Shown: piece by piece, positions 60,421-64,000 of the stretch
Position numbering within the stretch: position 1 is the first letter of the stretch
Layout: every line of letters begins with the position of its first letter
NCBI GenBank assembly: GCA_021155195.1
Contig: JAJNPV010000050.1
Coordinates: 124,001-188,000 of the forward strand
Direction: 5' to 3'
Source: Ohtaekwangia sp.
GTDB taxonomy: Bacteria; Bacteroidota; Bacteroidia; Cytophagales; Cyclobacteriaceae
Length of the DNA stretch: 64,000 bases
Made by a program: the position numbers and the translations under genes
The notes under the pieces: model-generated
The model's input: only the letters and a program-made list of their open reading frames with translations
Database searches by the model: none
What the model was told of the DNA's origin: nothing

Positions 60421-61359
60421 TTATTGCGGCAATGAAATCTGGTAAACCTTCCCCTTTTTAACATTCAACTTATTTTGGCGCAACCAGGGATTATGTCGCT
60501 TTAGTAGTTTGTAATTGCTTCCGTTGTTTTTAGAAAACACAACAAGATCAGGAATGTTTTCGCTTACCTCAATAACTTTTAGCGGCTCGGGCTGATAGAA
60601 ATGATCTTTGTTAATCTTAAATCCATACTTGGCAGGGTTCTCGAAAATCTCTTTGATGGCTAAAATTCTAAAGACATATCTGCTCGTCTCTGTATTCAAA
60701 TAGGCATCGTAATAGTCATCTACTTTTTGATCTTCCAGATCACTTTTAATTCCGGCCACTCCACGGTTATAGGAGGCTGCTACCAATGTCCAGTTTCCTA
60801 ACTTAGAGTATGAGGTTTTTAAATATTTACATGCTGCTTCTGTTGATTTAATGGGATCGTAACGCTCATCAACTTCCTTGGTAATTTCCATTCCAAGCTC
60901 TTTGCCGGCTGGTTCGCGTATTTGCCAATACCCAACAGCTTGCTTTGGAGAAACATCATTTACCAATCCGCTTTCAATCAGAGGTAAATATTTAAAGTCT
61001 TCCGGAATATTATTGGCCTTTAAAATTTCGGTGATGCGGGGCAGCCAACGGTTAGCACGCTTTAATAAAAACAACGTACTGCTTTGCAAATAAATATTTA
61101 CCTGCAATTCCCGATCCAGTCGCTCCATTACATCCGGCAACTGAAGCGGTACTTCTTCCCCTGCAAAGGAGATTTTTGCAGGTAAATCATAAGACACCGC
61201 CAAAAATGGTTGCTCGGACTCCTGTGTTGGAACAGGGACTAAACTTGTTTCAGCAGCTTGTGTTTTTACTCTTCCAGATTGATCAAACAACACATAGATC
61301 AACAGCAGTCCAATTGAAAGTGGTGCGAGGTAACTTAAAAATTTTTGGGTACCAGTCAT
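60421..61359 (-). CDS. Lytic transglycosylase (SLT domain)
   Basis: A 312-residue exported murein-cleaving enzyme. One N-terminal membrane helix or uncleaved signal (about residues 8-25) anchors it. The SLT domain begins near 118: catalytic Glu129 in YLPLIESGL, then AVGYWQIREPAGKELG and VAASYNRGVAGI, as in MltD. A basic C-terminus (HNPWLRQNKLNVKKGKVYQISLP) resembles the start of a LysM-like segment but is not a full repeat. It is 6 bases from the LOG-family gene and is probably co-transcribed. Confidence 0.9.
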   Translation of the reverse strand: MTGTQKFLSYLAPLSIGLLLIYVLFDQSGRVKTQAAETSLVPVPTQESEQPFLAVSYDLPAKISFAGEEVPLQLPDVMERLDRELQVNIYLQSSTLFLLKRANRWLPRITEILKANNIPEDFKYLPLIESGLVNDVSPKQAVGYWQIREPAGKELGMEITKEVDERYDPIKSTEAACKYLKTSYSKLGNWTLVAASYNRGVAGIKSDLEDQKVDDYYDAYLNTETSRYVFRILAIKEIFENPAKYGFKINKDHFYQPEPLKVIEVSENIPDLVVFSKNNGSNYKLLKRHNPWLRQNKLNVKKGKVYQISLPQ

Positions 61360-61365
61360 TCCTGA

Positions 61366-62130
61366 TTAGAAGTTTGGTGACAATAAATAGCGTGCATAGA
61401 AGTCGTCAATTACTTTTACGGCTTCTTCGGGTGTATCAACTACATTAAATAAATGTAAATCTTCGGCATGGATCATTCCTTCCCCTACCAATTCTTTTTT
61501 AAACCATTCAACCAGGCCCGCCCAAAATTTCTTTCCTACCAAAACAATTGGGAAGCGACCAATCTTTTTTGTTTGAATCAACGTCAATGCTTCCGAAAGT
61601 TCATCGAGTGTTCCAAAACCACCCGGCATTACTACAAAGCCCTGCGAGTATTTCATAAACATAACCTTGCGTACAAAAAAGTAGTCGAAGGTGATCAGTT
61701 TATCCGGGTCTATGTAGAGGTTTCCTTTTTGCTCATGCGGAAGGTAAATGTTTAAGCCCACCGATTTACCACCCGCCTTATGAGCCCCTTTATTACCTGC
61801 CTCCATAATGCCAGGCCCACCACCGGTTATTACCCCGTAGCCATGATTAACTAGTTTTTCCGCAATGTCTTCAGCCATTTTATAGTAAGGGTGAGTTGGC
61901 TTGGTTCGGGCGGATCCAAAAATCGTAACGCACGGGCCAATCTTAGCAAGCTTTTCAAAGCCTTCTACAAATTCACTCATCACTTTAAAAATCACCCACG
62001 AATCTGAACTCTTTATTTCAGCCCAATCCTTGTCTTTAAATGCCTTCCTTATGCGGTGTTCTTCTTCAAGATTTGATTGATTAACCTCTTTCTTAACTTT
62101 CACCGATTTCTTTTTCGCTTTTGAAGCCAT
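61366..62130 (-). CDS. LOG-family protein (TIGR00730)
   Basis: A 254-residue Rossmann-like protein of the Lonely-Guy family, which hydrolyses nucleoside 5'-monophosphates (often cytokinin-type) to free base and ribose 5-phosphate. The signature PGGFGTLDELSEAL (from residue 169) and GGGPGIMEAGNKGAHKAGG are present. The Lys-rich N-terminus (about residues 1-40) is longer than usual and probably flexible. Confidence 0.9.
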   Translation of the reverse strand: MASKAKKKSVKVKKEVNQSNLEEEHRIRKAFKDKDWAEIKSSDSWVIFKVMSEFVEGFEKLAKIGPCVTIFGSARTKPTHPYYKMAEDIAEKLVNHGYGVITGGGPGIMEAGNKGAHKAGGKSVGLNIYLPHEQKGNLYIDPDKLITFDYFFVRKVMFMKYSQGFVVMPGGFGTLDELSEALTLIQTKKIGRFPIVLVGKKFWAGLVEWFKKELVGEGMIHAEDLHLFNVVDTPEEAVKVIDDFYARYLLSPNF

Positions 62131-62164
62131 ATCTTACACTCACTAATTTTTTTAAAGTTACTAA

Positions 62165-63292
62165 ATGAAAAACAAATCCGGTTTTATTCGAATTAAATCA
62201 GTTTGGGCGTTTTGCTTTTCCACAGCAATTCTCACCCTATCGTTATTTAGTTGTTCAACACCTGATCACAAAGATGAGTATAAACAAGACAGTACCTGGG
62301 CAATGCTTCCATTTCAAAAAATTAATGATGTTAATCCTATTTTGAGTGCCAGCGATGGTGTGTTTATATGTCCTATTCTAAAACAGGAAGTAAAGTGGGA
62401 AGAGAAGGATGTTTTCAATCCAACCGCTGTAGTTCGAAATGGAGCCATCTATCTTTTTTATCGAGCTGAAGATAACATTGGAAAATTTAACGGCACCTCA
62501 CGTATAGGACTAGCCGTGAGTTCAGATGGAATACACTTTACCAGAATGAAAGAACCAATACTCTATCCGGCTGAGGATTTTATGAAAGTGTATGAGTGGG
62601 AAGGTGGCATGGAAGATCCTCGGATAATTGAAAATGAAAATGGTACATATTTTATGACCTATACATCTTATGATGGTAACGTAGCACGATTGTGTCTTGC
62701 TTCGTCAGTTGATTTATTGAACTGGACAAAACATGGTCTCGTTTTTCAGGGTAAGTACATCGATCATTGGAGTAAGTCGGGCGCAATTGTTGGAAAACAA
62801 AAAGGGAACAACGTGATTGCCGAAAAAATTAACGGTAAGTATTGGATGTACTTTGGCGATACCGATCTATTTATGGCAACTTCCGATGATTTAATTCATT
62901 GGCAACCTGTGGAAGAAGACGGGAAACTAAAATCGGTGCTAAAGCCACGCAAAGGGTATTTTGATAGCCGATTAGTAGAGAGTGGTCCCTATGCGTTGGC
63001 AACTGAAAAAGGAATTTTGCTTTTGTACAATGGAATGAACAGCGATACAGCAGGCGATGCAGACATACCGAAGGGTGCATACTGCTCCGGGCAGGCGCTA
63101 TTTAGTTTAACAAATCCCACCATGCTAATAGACAGGCTCGATCATTACTTTTTAAAACCCGATCAGCCTTACGAAACTGAAGGACAAGTAAATCAGGTTT
63201 GCTTTATAGAGGGGATGGCGCCCTTAAATGGAAAGTGGTTTTTGTATTATGGTACTGCTGATTCGAAAATTGGAGTAGCTGTAATGGAGTGA
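62165..63292 (+). CDS. GH130-like exported glycoside enzyme
   Basis: A 375-residue lipoprotein (lipobox LFSC, Cys30) with a five-bladed beta-propeller like glycoside hydrolase family 130 (mannoside phosphorylases and mannosidases). Blade motifs are NPTAVVRNGAIYLFYRAED, GGMEDPRIIENENGTYFMTYT with the likely catalytic Asp in EDPR, and VCFIEGMAPLNGKWFLYYGTAD. Family members act on beta-mannosides; an exported one may be a hydrolase rather than a phosphorylase. It is divergent from the LOG gene. Confidence 0.82.
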   Translation: MKNKSGFIRIKSVWAFCFSTAILTLSLFSCSTPDHKDEYKQDSTWAMLPFQKINDVNPILSASDGVFICPILKQEVKWEEKDVFNPTAVVRNGAIYLFYRAEDNIGKFNGTSRIGLAVSSDGIHFTRMKEPILYPAEDFMKVYEWEGGMEDPRIIENENGTYFMTYTSYDGNVARLCLASSVDLLNWTKHGLVFQGKYIDHWSKSGAIVGKQKGNNVIAEKINGKYWMYFGDTDLFMATSDDLIHWQPVEEDGKLKSVLKPRKGYFDSRLVESGPYALATEKGILLLYNGMNSDTAGDADIPKGAYCSGQALFSLTNPTMLIDRLDHYFLKPDQPYETEGQVNQVCFIEGMAPLNGKWFLYYGTADSKIGVAVME

Positions 63293-63294
63293 TC

Positions 63295-63363
63295 AAATTG
63301 ACAGTGGACAATTAGCAATTGACAATGTTATGCGTCTTAAACTTCATAGTTATTGATTGTCAA
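63295..63363. repeat. CAATTGACAATT-type repeat with hairpin
   Basis: The stretch at about 63295-63327 repeats TTGACA/CAATTGACAAT units, as in the palindrome at 45511-45542. TTGACAAT (63319-63326) pairs exactly with ATTGTCAA (63356-63363). It lies between convergent genes. Confidence 0.65.
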
Positions 63364-63376
63364 GCTGGAAACAGAT

Positions 63377-64000
63377 TTATGGTCTCAGTAATTTTTTTAA
63401 GGTCTCATCCAACCGGATGTAATTAAATACAAATCCGGTCTTCTTTATTTTGTCGGCCGATACCTTACTTCCATTTAGTACTATATCAGCCATTTCACCT
63501 AAAATAATTTTCAAAACGAAGCCAGGGACATTCGGAAGCCATAACGGTTTTTTTAAAACTTGGGCAATCGCTTTTGTTAGTTCTGCATTCGTTATCCACA
63601 AGTCACTTACTGCATTGTATGCTCCATTCAGGCTATTTGTTTCAACGGCATGGATAAACATTTCGCAAAGATCATCTAAATGAATCCACGAAAGTTGTTG
63701 CTTACCCGTGCCCAGTGGGGAACCCACCCCCAACTTAATTGGCTTTATCATTTCTGTTAGCGCCCCGCCCCTCTCACTTAACACAATTCCTATCCGGAGT
63801 TTAACTACACGAATCGCTAATGAAGCTAACTTATCCACCTCTTCCTCCCACTGCTTGGTGACATTAGCTAAAAAATCTGTGCCTGGCTTACTATCCTCTA
63901 TAAACACTTCATCTGATTCAAAGCCATAGTATCCAATTGCAGAAGCTGACACCACTGTTTTAACTGAATGATTCACTGTTGAGAGTTTCTTATACAAGAG
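63377..64000 (-). CDS. TIGR01777-family SDR epimerase, partial
   Basis: The C-terminal 207 residues of an NAD(P)-dependent short-chain epimerase/dehydrogenase-like protein; the N-terminus lies beyond the right edge. Family motifs are SASAIGYYG, FLANVTKQWEEE, RIGIVLSERGGALTEM and LSWIHLDDLCEMFIHAVE. The GxxGxxG nucleotide-binding start is not included. The reading frame is open to the window edge. Confidence 0.9.
   Translation of the reverse strand, partial: LLYKKLSTVNHSVKTVVSASAIGYYGFESDEVFIEDSKPGTDFLANVTKQWEEEVDKLASLAIRVVKLRIGIVLSERGGALTEMIKPIKLGVGSPLGTGKQQLSWIHLDDLCEMFIHAVETNSLNGAYNAVSDLWITNAELTKAIAQVLKKPLWLPNVPGFVLKIILGEMADIVLNGSKVSADKIKKTGFVFNYIRLDETLKKLLRP

Overview
The window looks like chromosomal core and near-core sequence from a member of the Bacteroidota, most likely the order Cytophagales. 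Several things support this. There is a PorW/SprE-type lipoprotein of the type IX secretion and gliding system, an AtpB with a long exported N-terminus, a Rho with a long N-terminal insertion, an extended NusB, and a DUF4293 protein next to a thiol peroxidase. The order nusB-ytxH-DUF1573-yajC-ybbR-coaE is also typical. Promoter-like sites of the TTTG-N19/20-TAnnTTTG type are present, and start codons mostly lack Shine-Dalgarno sequences. No rRNA, phage, insertion sequence or CRISPR array was seen. One tRNA (His, GTG) is present.

Layout. 0-2.3 kb, minus strand: a DJ-1/PfpI-like lipoprotein, and a methyltransferase overlapped by a UbiA-like membrane protein. 2.3-9.5 kb, minus strand: an M23 peptidase, a bactofilin, two small AtpZ/AtpI-like proteins and atpB-E-F-H-A-G. 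The beta and epsilon genes are not in the window. 9.5-16.3 kb, plus strand: porW/sprE, a class A penicillin-binding protein and uvrC. 16.4-25.7 kb: prolyl oligopeptidase, TspO-like protein, serS, rho, a Cys-rich lipoprotein, a DEAD-box helicase, dihydroorotase and tRNA-His. 26-30 kb: an 82-residue protein, a membrane zinc-ribbon protein, dxs and scpA. 30-36 kb: a complete RND efflux operon. 36-40 kb: the coaE-ybbR-yajC-DUF1573-ytxH-nusB block. 40-45 kb: two ABC exporter halves facing each other around an outer-membrane protein. 45-52 kb: truA, thiolase, DUF4293, tpx, an uncharacterised exported pair, an amidohydrolase and a TIM-barrel isomerase. 52-57 kb: a PepSY-like protein with a TonB-type outer-membrane protein, a lipid A-type acyltransferase and an Asp-rich repeat protein. 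57-60 kb: a purine nucleoside phosphorylase, a creatininase-family enzyme, the radical SAM enzyme ArsS and its peroxidase-like partner, which form a probable arsenosugar locus. 60-64 kb: a lytic transglycosylase, a LOG-family protein, a GH130-like lipoprotein and a truncated TIGR01777 epimerase.

The observations most worth following are these. (1) The arsS neighbourhood includes a phosphorylase whose purine-contacting residue is Asp, as in adenine-nucleoside enzymes; this fits removal of adenine from the ArsS product. (2) atpE is bracketed by two hairpins, the downstream one a textbook terminator inside the operon. (3) At least six families of short inverted repeats sit in the intergenic gaps. 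They supply stop codons for thiolase and uvrC and a purine-rich leader for one ABC transporter. (4) A perfect 38-bp palindrome before yajC contains the -33 element of the yajC promoter. (5) The two ABC exporter halves carry complementary degenerate and canonical catalytic sites but are transcribed towards each other. (6) One exported protein carries an Asp-Asp ladder with an 18-19 residue period.
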